NCBI RefSeq assembly: GCF_900079725.1
Contig: NZ_LT599032.1
Span: 2,796,692 to 2,860,691 of the forward strand
Length of the DNA: 64,000 bases
Direction: 5' to 3'
From: an uncultured Dysgonomonas sp.
GTDB lineage: Bacteria; Bacteroidota; Bacteroidia; Bacteroidales; Dysgonomonadaceae
Each line of letters begins with the position of its first letter. Position 1 is the first letter of the stretch. The notes below the pieces were generated by a model. The model searched no databases, was not told the DNA's origin, and saw only the letters and a list, made by a program, of their open reading frames with translations. The translations under genes were made by a program, and so were the position numbers. Shown one piece after another: positions 1 to 8,930 of the stretch.

Positions 1-2614
1 CCTGAGATAACTTATCCGACACTTCCGTAATAGGATATATAGGGCTTTCTAAACTTCCTGCAACTTCGGTTAATATGTAAACTACACGTTTTTGATCTTT
101 GCGGTGAATACTCTTTTCCTTTTCACCTTTAGTGACTTTCACTAAATCGCTAACGGGAATTGCCATACCTTGTTGATTCACAACTTTCATGCTTAGTACA
201 TCTTCTATGCTTGATTTCTCTTTTTCTGACAGTTGAAGTACAATACCTACTTGATTGACTGATGAAGGTTGATGCAATATACCGACAGGCATACCCGATA
301 GAGCCGCTCTCATATTCTGAACAACTTGTGCATTTGGAATTCCCAATTTCATAGCTTTGTCTTTATCCACCTCAAACTTATATTCAGTCTGAGCATCTTC
401 TACCGACCAATCCACATCAACAACGTTATCTGTCGCAGTCAGTATATCTTTGACTTGTTTGGCTACAGCTATTTGTTGATCATAGTCAGGACCATATATC
501 TCGGCTGCAATTGTAGACATTACAGGAGGACCGGGCGGTACCTCTACTATTTTTACATTGGCATTGTATTTTTTGCCGATAGCTTGCAAATCGGCACGCA
601 CCGATGTCGCTATATCATGACTCTGTTCGCTACGTTCTCCTTTGTCAACAAGATTAACCTGTATATCAGCTACATTGTCACCCATTCGCATATCATAGTG
701 GCGAACCAATCCATTGAAGCTGATAGGAGCAGAAGTTCCCACATAAGTTTGATAATTGGTTACTTTATCATTTCGGCTGATATATACAGCTAATTCTTTA
801 GCTACGGCGGCAGTACGTTCCAATGTCGTTCCCTCCGGCATATCTATTACCACTTGAAATTCATTCTTATTGTCGAAAGGCAACATTTTTACCGGAACAG
901 ATTTTGTATAAAACAACACAAACGATCCCAGTAAAACGACAGTTAAGCCAATCATAAATGTCCAGCGGCGTTTTCTGTTTTCCAAAAACGGTGTTATTAT
1001 TTTAGCATATAATTTGTATATTTTCGTTTCGTGCAAATCCGTTTCTTTTTCTTCACTTTCATGTTCTTCTCCTTTTTTATCTTTATGTCTTAAGAATAAA
1101 TAGCCGAAATATGGAGTCAAAGTCAGAGCTATCAGTAAAGAGAAAATCATGGCTATGGATGCACCTATAGGCATCGGACTCATATATGGCCCCATCATTC
1201 CCGACACGAATGCCATCGGCAGTACGGCAGCGATAACAGTCAGCGTTGCCAAGATAGTCGGATTCCCTACCTCATTAATAGCATATAGCGCAGCTTGTAA
1301 CGGTGGTAGTTTTTTCATCTTGAAGTGACGGTGCATATTCTCCGCAATCACAATAGAATCATCTACCACAATACCCGTCACAAACACCAACGCAAACAAG
1401 GTGATGCGATTGAGCGTATAACCCAAAAAGTAATAGGCAAAGAGCGTAAGGGCAAACGTTACAGGTACGGAAAGAAATACGACCAATCCTCCACGCCATC
1501 CCATTGCTAACATCACAAACAAGGTTACGACTACGATAGCAATAGACAAGTGGAATAGCAATTCGGATACTTTGTGCGAAGCTGTTTCGCCATAATTGCG
1601 AGTCACTTCTATATTCAGATCCTTTGTAATGACATCTTTTTTCAGGTGATCTACTTTATCAATAACCACCTCTGCCAGTTTCATTGCATCAGCACCTTTT
1701 TTCTTAGCAATAGAAATAGTTACAGCCGAATAGTCGTCGGGCATGCCGGCTTTTTTATCGCCTGACGCAGCTCCATATCCAAACGAAACATATTGTTTGG
1801 GTACTTCGGGTCCATCTTCTACTTCTGCAATCTGATACAGATAGACAGGTTGATTGTCATTTGTTCCTACAATCAGATTCTTCACTTCCTCTACATTCGC
1901 AAAGAAATTGCCTGTCTGCACAGAGTAAACCATATCTCCTGTTACGATATTTCCGCTTTGCATCTGTGCATTATTTGCTTGCAGTGATTGGGCTATTGCT
2001 CCAAAGTCGAGCTTGCTTTGAGCCATCTTGTCTTTGTCGAGCATGACTTTCACTTGTCGGCTTTGTCCACCTACAATATTCACTTGTGCTACATCAGGTA
2101 TTTTTTTTATCTCGTTGCCAACTACTTCTGCTACCTGACGAATCTGATAATCGCCCATTTTGTCACTCCAAAAAGTGAAAGCTAATGCAGGCACATCATC
2201 TATGGCTCGTGATTTTACCAATGGCATAGTAGCACCTTGTGGCATACGATCCATATTCTTCATCATTTCGTTGTAAAGTTTTACTAACGAACGTTCCACA
2301 TCTTCGCCCACATAAAATTGTACGGTGAGCATACCCATACCATTCATAGACGTAGAATAAACATGCTCTACACCTTTGATATTCGATATGATTTTTTCGA
2401 TAGGTTGTACAACACCCGATTCTACTTCCTGAGGTGTTGCTCCGGGATAACCAATCATGATGTCCGCCATAGGAACTTCAATCTGAGGTTCTTCTTCGCG
2501 GGGTATGAAATATATGCTGAACAGACCTAAGAGCATAAAAGCTAGCATGAGTAGGATACTCAATTTAGACTTGATAAACGCTCCGGCTATTTTCCCTGAA
2601 ATTCCGTTTTCCAT
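1..2614 (-). CDS. RND efflux permease (AcrB/CusA superfamily), 3' end outside window
   Basis: Reading leftward from ATG at 2612-2614, the frame stays open to base 1, about 871 residues of an expected 1,000-1,100. The start MENGISGKIAGAFIK leads into a first transmembrane helix, then the periplasmic porter-domain style motif IPREEEPQI. A later helix carries GIVVDDSIVIAEN, the acidic pair of the proton relay in TM4 of RND pumps. This is an inner-membrane proton-driven exporter. It lies 4 bp after the adaptor gene, so the three genes form one operon (channel, adaptor, pump). The substrate, metal or organic, cannot be told from the sequence. Confidence 0.93.
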   Translation of the reverse strand, partial: MENGISGKIAGAFIKSKLSILLMLAFMLLGLFSIYFIPREEEPQIEVPMADIMIGYPGATPQEVESGVVQPIEKIISNIKGVEHVYSTSMNGMGMLTVQFYVGEDVERSLVKLYNEMMKNMDRMPQGATMPLVKSRAIDDVPALAFTFWSDKMGDYQIRQVAEVVGNEIKKIPDVAQVNIVGGQSRQVKVMLDKDKMAQSKLDFGAIAQSLQANNAQMQSGNIVTGDMVYSVQTGNFFANVEEVKNLIVGTNDNQPVYLYQIAEVEDGPEVPKQYVSFGYGAASGDKKAGMPDDYSAVTISIAKKKGADAMKLAEVVIDKVDHLKKDVITKDLNIEVTRNYGETASHKVSELLFHLSIAIVVVTLFVMLAMGWRGGLVVFLSVPVTFALTLFAYYFLGYTLNRITLFALVFVTGIVVDDSIVIAENMHRHFKMKKLPPLQAALYAINEVGNPTILATLTVIAAVLPMAFVSGMMGPYMSPMPIGASIAMIFSLLIALTLTPYFGYLFLRHKDKKGEEHESEEKETDLHETKIYKLYAKIITPFLENRKRRWTFMIGLTVVLLGSFVLFYTKSVPVKMLPFDNKNEFQVVIDMPEGTTLERTAAVAKELAVYISRNDKVTNYQTYVGTSAPISFNGLVRHYDMRMGDNVADIQVNLVDKGERSEQSHDIATSVRADLQAIGKKYNANVKIVEVPPGPPVMSTIAAEIYGPDYDQQIAVAKQVKDILTATDNVVDVDWSVEDAQTEYKFEVDKDKAMKLGIPNAQVVQNMRAALSGMPVGILHQPSSVNQVGIVLQLSEKEKSSIEDVLSMKVVNQQGMAIPVSDLVKVTKGEKEKSIHRKDQKRVVYILTEVAGSLESPIYPITEVSDKLSQ

Positions 2615-2618
2615 AATT

Positions 2619-3701
2619 TTATTTATTTACAGATACTTTTACTCCGTTATATAATTTGCCTTCGGCTTTGGATACAATTTTGTCGTTTTGGCTCAACCCC
2701 GAAAGAACTTCTACCTGATTGCCGATTGTCTTGCCTAAACGTATCCAGCGAAGATTAGCTTGACTTTGGTCGTCTATCACATATACTCCCGTAAGCTGAT
2801 CACGGTATACAATAGAGCTTTTGTCCAGCATGATTTTAGATGTAATATTCTCACTTGTTTTATTCGGTATCAATATATTTACATACATTCCCGGACGTAT
2901 ATTTTCTTTATCTTTGCTGTCAATAGCCAACTTCATCGAGTATTGTCCTCCTGTGCGGAATGCCGACGGACTGAGTTCGGATACTTTTCCATCGATCGTT
3001 ATCCCTAATGATTTCAATTCCATCTTGGCTACATCGCCTACTTTTACATCCTGTATATAGTTTTCGGGGATAGATGCTATAACCTGCAATTCACCATTCT
3101 GCTCAATCGTCAAAATAGGCATTCCCGGATTTGCCATGCTCCCTTCGTCCACCATTTTTTGTGTTACAACTCCCGAAAATGGAGCACGTATATTGGTGTA
3201 GGAAAGCATCGCATTTACTTCGTTCATCTGTTGGCGAGCCATTTGTACTTTCGCATTCATCGAAGTATTCTGCAAAGCCACATTTTCGAGTTCCTTATCT
3301 GATACACTGTTTTGGTTACGCAGTGTTTTGAAACGCTCATAATCACGTTGGGCATTTTTTGCTGCTGCTTCAGCCTCTGTAATCATAGCTTGTACCTGAC
3401 CCTTTTTTGCCAGAATATCATCGCTGCTAATAGATACGAGGAGTTGTCCTGATGCTACCTTGTCGCCTGGTTTTACATATATCTTGTTTATATAGCCCAT
3501 CATTCGGGTGCTGATATTAGCTGTTTGCTTGGCTGTGACCTCACCGCTAAGGTAAAATCCTTCGTTTGTAGATTGGCCCGGAGAGTAAGCTTCTACTTTT
3601 ACTATAGTCTTATCTTTATCCTCTAACTTATCAGAAGAAGAGCAGGAGTAAAGAGTTGATATTCCCACTATTCCTAAAAATGTATTTCTTAAAGTTTTCA
3701 T
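2619..3701 (-). CDS. RND efflux periplasmic adaptor (membrane fusion protein), lipoprotein
   Basis: 360 aa. The N-terminus has a lipoprotein signal ending STLYSC, so it is probably anchored by lipid in the periplasm. A biotinyl-lipoyl-like half motif precedes a coiled-coil hairpin (residues roughly 85-155) and is followed by the second half, NIRAPFSGVVTQK, then the beta-barrel and the membrane-proximal domain. This order is typical of HlyD/AcrA adaptors, which bridge the inner-membrane pump and the outer-membrane channel. It sits between the TolC-like gene (23 bp upstream) and the RND permease (4 bp downstream). Confidence 0.93.
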   Translation of the reverse strand: MKTLRNTFLGIVGISTLYSCSSSDKLEDKDKTIVKVEAYSPGQSTNEGFYLSGEVTAKQTANISTRMMGYINKIYVKPGDKVASGQLLVSISSDDILAKKGQVQAMITEAEAAAKNAQRDYERFKTLRNQNSVSDKELENVALQNTSMNAKVQMARQQMNEVNAMLSYTNIRAPFSGVVTQKMVDEGSMANPGMPILTIEQNGELQVIASIPENYIQDVKVGDVAKMELKSLGITIDGKVSELSPSAFRTGGQYSMKLAIDSKDKENIRPGMYVNILIPNKTSENITSKIMLDKSSIVYRDQLTGVYVIDDQSQANLRWIRLGKTIGNQVEVLSGLSQNDKIVSKAEGKLYNGVKVSVNK

Positions 3702-3724
3702 TATTAATTGATATGTTTGATTTG

Positions 3725-5035
3725 TTACTTAACCTTTGATAAAAAATCGAGATATGCCTTAGTTATATTATATGACATGATGGCCTGTGCCAACAATAGT
3801 TTCTGTTGAGAAAGTTGAGCTTGCGCCATCAGTAAATCTGTGGTACTTACCAGACCTTCCCGATGACGGTTGGAGAGGATACGTAAGGCTTCATCAGCTT
3901 GTTCTACGCTTGCTTTCTGTTTATCGATTTCTATTTGGGAATCGTTCAGATCTCGCTTGGTTTTATCCAGCTCTAATTGTTCTTTTTTGATATGTAAGTT
4001 CAGCTCTTCCTGCATCTTGTAATGTTGGAATTGAGCCGATTTCATCCTACTCCGATTCTGATTTCCCGAAAATATTGTCCAACTTAGATTTATACCGACC
4101 AAGTACGAATCATTTCGAAATTTGAACGCTTTAGAATCATTTAAACCATATGAGCCAAAAGCATTAATTCGTGGCAGGAATGCCATTTGAGAGGATTTCA
4201 CCATCATGTTTGTTGCATCCACAGCTTTGTTTAGTGCCATGATATCGGAACGCAGAGCCGAGAGGTCCCTATCTTGAGGCAACTCTATTTTCTGGGACAA
4301 TGAATCTGTTGTAAAGACATCACCATCAGCCTCAAACCCCATCAATAGGCGAAGTCCATCTGATGCATTATAGATATTACTCTCAGCTTTTGCCAAAGCA
4401 CTCTCAATAGTATTGACTTGTACCTGAGCATTTAACACATCTGATTTCTGAATCAAACCCTGATTATAAAAATTAGTGACAGATTGATGTATTTGTTTTA
4501 CATCTTGCAATGATTTTTGCAAAATAGAATGAGCCTGATAAGACATTTGCAATTGAGTATACGCTTTTCGTACTTCAAACTCGATATATTCTTTGGTACG
4601 TTCTGATTTGTATTTATAGGCTTCCTCGTTAGCTTTTGCACCTTTACGAGCATAAATCATATCCATATTTAATAGTGGCAGCTTAGCTTCTATCTGAGTA
4701 CCATAGTTTTGCCTTGCTCCGGGATGATTCAGCTTTACCGGGTCAAAATCCATTGCTGTTACTGATTCCTGTTGTAAGAGGAAGCCAAAAGCATTCAATG
4801 GATTATTTGTACTTAAAGCTGTATACCCTACCGTAATTTGGGGAAGGAATACGGCATCGGTCTGGTGATAGTTTGCATTCGCTATTTTCCCATCCAAATC
4901 GGAAAGTTTGACATTACTGTTGTTTTTTACTGCCATTTCTACGGCTTTATCAACGGAAATGTATGGTGAATTTTGCGCCTGAATTGATAGGCTAAAACAA
5001 ATCGCACTTAATGTAATAATTATTGCTCTTTTCAT
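3725..5035 (-). CDS. TolC-family outer membrane efflux channel
   Basis: 436 aa with a cleavable signal peptide (ends SIQAQ). It is followed by two repeats rich in long amphipathic helices, as in the outer membrane efflux protein family. It is the first gene of the leftward operon with the adaptor and RND permease. Its 5' flank is the 192-bp divergent region shared with the DUF134 regulator, which carries a long palindrome and several GGAAA boxes. Regulation of this operon by the DUF134 protein is therefore plausible, but this is inferred from position only. Confidence 0.93.
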   Translation of the reverse strand: MKRAIIITLSAICFSLSIQAQNSPYISVDKAVEMAVKNNSNVKLSDLDGKIANANYHQTDAVFLPQITVGYTALSTNNPLNAFGFLLQQESVTAMDFDPVKLNHPGARQNYGTQIEAKLPLLNMDMIYARKGAKANEEAYKYKSERTKEYIEFEVRKAYTQLQMSYQAHSILQKSLQDVKQIHQSVTNFYNQGLIQKSDVLNAQVQVNTIESALAKAESNIYNASDGLRLLMGFEADGDVFTTDSLSQKIELPQDRDLSALRSDIMALNKAVDATNMMVKSSQMAFLPRINAFGSYGLNDSKAFKFRNDSYLVGINLSWTIFSGNQNRSRMKSAQFQHYKMQEELNLHIKKEQLELDKTKRDLNDSQIEIDKQKASVEQADEALRILSNRHREGLVSTTDLLMAQAQLSQQKLLLAQAIMSYNITKAYLDFLSKVK

Positions 5036-5068
5036 TTTTATTATATCCTTATTTATTTCATTTTTTTA

Positions 5069-5140
5069 TTTCCAGCGGAAATATAAGACAAAGGAAAATA
5101 TAATTTTCCAAAGAAACAAATTTCCATAGGAAAATATAAT
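5069..5140. repeat. Cluster of TTTCC/GGAAA boxes in divergent promoter region
   Basis: Within 72 bp there are TTTCCAGCGGAAATATAA (5069-5086), an inverted repeat GGAAAAT-ATA-ATTTTCC (5093-5109) and TTTCCATAGGAAAATATAAT (5121-5140). The two TTTCC-N4-GGAAA units with the same ATATAA tail look like repeated protein-binding sites upstream of the efflux operon. Which protein binds is unknown. Confidence 0.55.
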
Positions 5141-5159
5141 AAAAATATTATTCTCTCTT

Positions 5160-5185
5160 TAATTATGAACATATGTTCATAATTA
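5160..5185. promoter_or_regulatory. 26-bp perfect palindrome, likely operator
   Basis: The half-site TAATTATGAACAT is followed immediately by its exact reverse complement, centred at 5172/5173. It ends 3 bp before a TAnnTTTG -7 box (5189-5196) facing the DUF134 gene, so a bound dimer would cover the space between the -33 and -7 elements. The most economical reading is an operator for autoregulation by the DUF134 protein or for control of the efflux operon. Confidence 0.65.
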
Positions 5186-5188
5186 TAT

Positions 5189-5196
5189 TATCTTTG
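5189..5196 (+). promoter_or_regulatory. Bacteroidota -7 promoter box for the DUF134 operon
   Basis: TATCTTTG matches the TAnnTTTG -7 consensus of Bacteroidota sigma-ABfr promoters. It lies 32 bp before the ATG at 5228, leaving a short leader, and directly abuts the palindrome. Confidence 0.55.
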
Positions 5197-5227
5197 ACTA
5201 TTCTAAAATCGGAATCAAATAATATTT

Positions 5228-5629
5228 ATGGCTCGAATAAAGAAAAAGAGACTTGTACAAATGGCTCCTTGTTTTGGAGGATTCAAACCTTTCGGAATAC
5301 TCAATGAAAAGCAGGGCAGAGTTATGATAAATATTGAAGAATACGAGGCCCTCAAGCTATGTGATTATGAACATTTAACTCAGGCTGAAGCGGCAGAATT
5401 AATGAATATCTCACGCCCTACATTTACTCGTATCTATGAGAGTGTCCGTTCTAAAATTGCACGAGCATTCATTGAAGGATTATCCATTACTTATGAGGGA
5501 GGAGATAGCTTGATTGCTGAATGGTATACGTGCGATAAATGCGAAATTATATTTACACTGAAAGATGGTGGCGAAATGAAATGTCCTCTTTGCTGCAATA
5601 AAGAAATAACATTAAATAAATTCGAGTAG
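5228..5629 (+). CDS. DUF134 family DNA-binding protein
   Basis: 133 aa. The N-terminus (KKRLVQMAPCFGGFKPFG) and the helix-turn-helix QAEAAELMNISRPTFTRIY (residues about 59-77) are typical of DUF134, a family with a sigma-70 region 4-like HTH often linked to NifX-type proteins. The C-terminus adds paired cysteines (CDKC ... CPLCC) that may bind zinc or a metal cluster. It is the first gene of a rightward operon, with its stop touching the next ATG (5629/5630). It is divergent from the efflux operon, so a metal- or redox-responsive regulator is a reasonable inference. Confidence 0.85.
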   Translation: MARIKKKRLVQMAPCFGGFKPFGILNEKQGRVMINIEEYEALKLCDYEHLTQAEAAELMNISRPTFTRIYESVRSKIARAFIEGLSITYEGGDSLIAEWYTCDKCEIIFTLKDGGEMKCPLCCNKEITLNKFE

Positions 5630-5944
5630 ATGATTATTGCGATTTCAACAAATATGAATGATTTAGATCAGCCAGTTTCTGAGAACTTCGGACGAAGTCA
5701 ATGGTTTTGCTTGTACGATACGGATACCGAGAATATGAAGTTTGTTGAAAATATAGCTGGCTCAGCAAAACAGAATGCGGGAGTGAAAACCATAAACTTC
5801 TTACTTGAACAAAATGTAGACACTGTTATATCAGGCCGTTTTGGTACAATAACAATGGTTCTGTTAAGAGAAAAAAATATTCAGATAATCATTCCACAGA
5901 GAACAAAAATATTAAGTGAAATTATCAATCAATTAAAAAATTAA
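5630..5944 (+). CDS. NifX/NifB-type dinitrogenase cofactor-binding domain protein
   Basis: 104 aa covering one NifX/NafY fold. It opens MIIAISTNMNDLDQPVSENFGRS, with the expected beta strand and the 'FGR' loop, and contains VDTVISGRFG near residue 65. In nif clusters this fold binds iron-molybdenum cofactor precursors. Stand-alone copies beside DUF134 genes occur in organisms without nitrogenase and have no settled role. The start is directly after the upstream stop codon, indicating translational coupling. Confidence 0.85.
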   Translation: MIIAISTNMNDLDQPVSENFGRSQWFCLYDTDTENMKFVENIAGSAKQNAGVKTINFLLEQNVDTVISGRFGTITMVLLREKNIQIIIPQRTKILSEIINQLKN

Positions 5945-5949
5945 AAGTT

Positions 5950-6318
5950 ATGAAAATAGCAATACCAACAAGAGTGAATGCTGTTGATGATCATTTTGGA
6001 CATTGTGAATCCTATTCTATATTTACAATCGGAAAAAATAAAAATATAGAAAGTACTGAAACGTTACCTTCCCTTCAAGGATGTGGTTGTAAAAGTGATA
6101 TCGCCTCAGTTCTGCAAAATAAAAATGTAGCGATCATGCTTGCCGGAAATATGGGCACAGGCGCGTTGAATACCCTGACAAAACATGGAATAAAAGTATA
6201 TCGCGGTTGTTCTGGGGATGTTACAGAGCTAGTTAATGATTTCTTGAACGGCAAAGTGACCGACTCCGGAGAAGGGTGCAATCATCATGAAGAAGGTCAT
6301 CAATGCGATCATCATTAA
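5950..6318 (+). CDS. NifX-like domain protein with Cys/His-rich tail
   Basis: 122 aa. A second NifX-type fold (KIAIPTRVNAVDDHFGHCES) has a CGCK motif near residue 46 in LQGCGCKSDIA, then a tail rich in Cys and His (GCNHHEEGHQCDHH) that looks like a metal-binding sequence. It lies 5 bp after the previous gene. The pair probably binds a metal or iron-sulfur species. No nitrogenase genes are visible in the window, so a nitrogen-fixation role is not supported. Confidence 0.85.
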   Translation: MKIAIPTRVNAVDDHFGHCESYSIFTIGKNKNIESTETLPSLQGCGCKSDIASVLQNKNVAIMLAGNMGTGALNTLTKHGIKVYRGCSGDVTELVNDFLNGKVTDSGEGCNHHEEGHQCDHH

Positions 6319-6321
6319 TGA

Positions 6322-6546
6322 ATGAAAGCAACTGTTCTAATCGATAATAATCCGCATCCTCAACTTGAGTTATATAATGAGCACGGCGTAAACATTTATT
6401 TTGAAATCGATGATCAGAGATACTTATTTGACGTAGGAGCTTCAGACAAATTTTATATCAATGCTCTGCAATTAGGTATTGAAATAGAGGATGTTGATTA
6501 TTTAGTAATTTCTCATGGACATAATGATCATGGGTTATATCTTTAG
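6322..6546 (+). pseudogene. Metallo-beta-lactamase-fold hydrolase, truncated to N-terminal 74 residues
   Basis: Starts 3 bp after the NifX-like gene. The translation ends SHGHNDHGLYL just after the HxHxDH metal-binding motif, where a full MBL-fold protein of about 250-280 aa would continue. The remaining ~100 bp to the convergent desaturase shows no continuation, so the 3' part has been lost, probably by a deletion or rearrangement at about 6546. MBL proteins of this type commonly accompany DUF134/NifX operons. Confidence 0.75.
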
Positions 6547-6649
6547 CCGCTATATCATCAAATACAGCACCGAGTGCATCCATTTTTATTGCATCCATCA
6601 AGAATTGTAATTTATAATTATATAGATATGATTACTAAATCGAATGATA

Positions 6650-7645
6650 TTATTTCACAGCAGGTTGCACCCATTTGAAAATATAAGAATCGACTGGAAT
6701 AACCAACCGTTCTGATATTTTAGACATACGCCCAGGAAGCTTCATTAGAAAATCGCGGGCACGTTCTGCCTCGTCTGTTAATCCTGAAATCTTATCTATC
6801 TGCCATTTGTCTATCAGTTTTTGAATAATATCCACATAATCAGTAGCAGTATATACCCCAATGCGCTGTGCAGCATTTGAAAACTGTTCGAAGGCAGTGC
6901 TTATTTTTTCTTTTGATTCCCTGAGGAAGTGAGCGGGCATAACTATCTTTTGTTTCATCATATATTGGAATGCTAGCATCATTTCACTGGGGTCTACCTC
7001 AAATATGCGCTTTACAAATTCGCTGTAAGCATGGTGATGCCTCATTTCGTCACTTGCAATACGTTTACACATTCTAGACAATTTCTCATTACTCATTTTT
7101 TTAGCCATTTCTGCTACCCGATTATGTGAAATGAAGGTTGCCAATTCCTGAAAACTGGTGTATACAAAGTTTTTGTACGGGTCTCTTCCTGTACCAATAT
7201 CAAAACCATCATTTATGAGATGTTGTGTGGTCTGCTCAATCTCTCTCATATTCACTCTACCGGATAAATAAAGGTATTTGTTTAATAAATCGCCGTGACG
7301 GTTTTCCTCCCCTGTCCAGTGCCTGATCCATTTTGACCAACCGTTGCGCTTTTCACCGTCGACATTGTCTATACCTTCTACATCCATTAACCACGATTCA
7401 TAAGTGGGCAAAGCCTCCTCAGTTATGGTGTCTCCTACCAATACGACCCAGAAGTCATAAGGTAGCTCTTTCGCTAGTTCGCGTAATTCTTTTACATCTT
7501 CAAAAAAAGTTTCATTTTCTGAGTTAGGAAGATAATCGGATGGTTGCCATATTTTTTCAACAGGAACCAAAAACTGAGTAATAAAATTATCTACATTCTT
7601 TTCTAAGAAGTGCATGACTTCTAAACGGATATTTGTAATTGACAT
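6650..7645 (-). CDS. Acyl-[acyl-carrier-protein] desaturase
   Basis: 331 aa, ferritin-like di-iron family. It has EENRHG at residues 113-118 and DEMRHH at 199-204, the two ExxRH-type iron ligand motifs of soluble acyl-ACP desaturases, with an earlier Glu in TITEEALPTYE and QE near 166-167. It would introduce a double bond into an acyl chain bound to ACP using O2 and ferredoxin. It is a single gene, not joined to the operon at 8.9-19.3 kb, though a supply of unsaturated acyl chains to that operon is possible. An O2-dependent enzyme suggests an aerobic or microaerophilic lifestyle. Confidence 0.88.
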   Translation of the reverse strand: MSITNIRLEVMHFLEKNVDNFITQFLVPVEKIWQPSDYLPNSENETFFEDVKELRELAKELPYDFWVVLVGDTITEEALPTYESWLMDVEGIDNVDGEKRNGWSKWIRHWTGEENRHGDLLNKYLYLSGRVNMREIEQTTQHLINDGFDIGTGRDPYKNFVYTSFQELATFISHNRVAEMAKKMSNEKLSRMCKRIASDEMRHHHAYSEFVKRIFEVDPSEMMLAFQYMMKQKIVMPAHFLRESKEKISTAFEQFSNAAQRIGVYTATDYVDIIQKLIDKWQIDKISGLTDEAERARDFLMKLPGRMSKISERLVIPVDSYIFKWVQPAVK

Positions 7646-8111
7646 TGTACTATATTAATTAATGCCTTCTGCAAGTGATCTTTCCTTTTTCTCTCAAACT
7701 TCTGAGAGGAGTATATCTTTTACAGTAAAAGGCTGGTGTATTGTAAAGGTAAAATTATTTTCAAGCACTAATAGTAAATTGTTTTATTTTGTCTTTTTCT
7801 ACAAGTTATTAATAGTTAAATGCCTATTATATAATCGGATGAAATAAATTCCCATGAATGTTATTTTACTCGTTTCTTTATGAAAGATTTATAGTAAATT
7901 CTTCTGTTGAATAAGGTTATAAACTATTTGTACTTCAAGCTAGAACTGATAAATATAGTTAGCTAATTTATTTATATATAAATGAATACTGATGTATAGT
8001 ATGAAAGTGGATATGTCTGCCTCTTTTAATTTTGAATATTACCAGTTTTCAGGGTGAGAGTTCCAGTAAATGTCATATTGATTATAACGTAGCTTTAACT
8101 TTAAACTTTTC
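7646..8111. other. Gene-free AT-rich stretch with left copy of a 16-bp inverted repeat
   Basis: No convincing coding sequence. The only structure seen is AATACTGATGTATAGT (7985-8000), whose reverse complement occurs at 8852-8867 on the far side of the RteC-like genes. Confidence 0.6.
7985..8000 (+). repeat. 16-bp inverted repeat, left copy
   Basis: AATACTGATGTATAGT is an exact inverted match to 8852-8867, enclosing about 850 bp that hold the RteC-like remnant and its companion ORF. It could be the ends of a small inserted or invertible segment, or paired binding sites. Confidence 0.6.
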
Positions 8112-8618
8112 TTATTTATTTTTTCTATCAACCTCATCCATACGGTCATTTAATACTCTAACCAATTTATCCAGAAAGGTGGTACGGTTTATTCGGTTAC
8201 GCATTTCTTTAAAGGTTCCATAGTAATCTCCTAAATCTATATTGAAAACAACTTCTATATAAGCAACTATTTCTTTGATATTCAAACTTCCATGATTAAA
8301 GCAACCTGCTTTTCCCCAAGCATAGATAAGTTCAACCAGATCAATTTTGTTTGCAGTCCAAGTTATTCTTGTTTTAGGATATAAGAGTGGAGGATTTTCA
8401 ATTAAGTCCGAATTTAGAAGATTACTTCCCATATTATTATGATAAGAAAGCAAATCTTTCTTTGAATGGGAAAATTTATTTTCAGAAAAACATTTAAGGT
8501 TTTTGTTTGGTGTAGTAATTCGCCATTCAAGTACCTGCATACTCAGCCCAACCAAATACACTGCCTTCATTACAATCTTTAAAGCATTTTTTTCCCTTCT
8601 CACCGGATAATAATTCAC
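8112..8618 (-). pseudogene. RteC-like C-terminal domain, probably truncated or frameshifted
   Basis: The C-terminal ~110 residues match the RteC regulator family: WTANKIDLVELIYAWGKAGC, then NIDLGDYYGTFKEMRNR and a final FLDKLVRVLNDRMDE. RteC of CTnDOT activates the excision operon in that element. The family is about 220-280 aa, and the N-terminal half is not recognisable here. The upstream ORF in another frame (8527-8811) may be its displaced 5' part. It is a remnant of ICE regulation lying 12 kb from the Xis-like genes. Confidence 0.65.
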
Positions 8619-8811
8619 AAAATCCGGTAAGTTTTAAATGAACAAATCCAAGGCTATAATATAATTCCATATGGGTTGTTGCAAATTGGAGCCTGGTTAA
8701 TAGCTTTAAAGCGAATTCGTCACATGATTCTTCTAATTGTGAAATATATTGTTCTTCTTGTGAGGGTTTCGATAATAACCGAAATAACCTCGTTTGCATT
8801 AACTTCTGCAT
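8527..8811 (-). CDS. Unrecognised 94-aa protein overlapping the RteC-like remnant
   Basis: ATG at 8809-8811. Soluble, helical, with several Cys (CFKDC near the end). It overlaps the following ORF by 92 bp in a different frame. That arrangement suggests a frameshift that split one gene, although the sequence is not clearly RteC N-terminus. No function is proposed. Confidence 0.35.
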   Translation of the reverse strand: MQKLMQTRLFRLLSKPSQEEQYISQLEESCDEFALKLLTRLQFATTHMELYYSLGFVHLKLTGFCELLSGEKGKKCFKDCNEGSVFGWAEYAGT

Positions 8812-8851
8812 AATAATTGATTTAAATGTTATAGTAAATAATTTTTAATTG

Positions 8852-8867
8852 ACTATACATCAGTATT
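8852..8867 (-). repeat. 16-bp inverted repeat, right copy
   Basis: ACTATACATCAGTATT is the exact reverse complement of 7985-8000. It lies between the RteC-like region and the end of the AfsA operon. Confidence 0.6.
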
Positions 8868-8930
8868 TTTATCTTTCCATTCATCATAAATATGAAGATT
8901 ACGTGTCATCGTATACATTTAATTATCTCT

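Noticed and set aside
326-2530. Several plus-strand frames of 60-155 codons over the left efflux gene and similar ones over other long genes.
   Set aside because: They lie antisense to well-supported minus-strand genes and have no protein-like features of their own.
5630-6318. Nitrogen fixation genes.
   Set aside because: NifX-type folds occur widely outside nif clusters, and no nifHDK, nifB or nifEN is visible.
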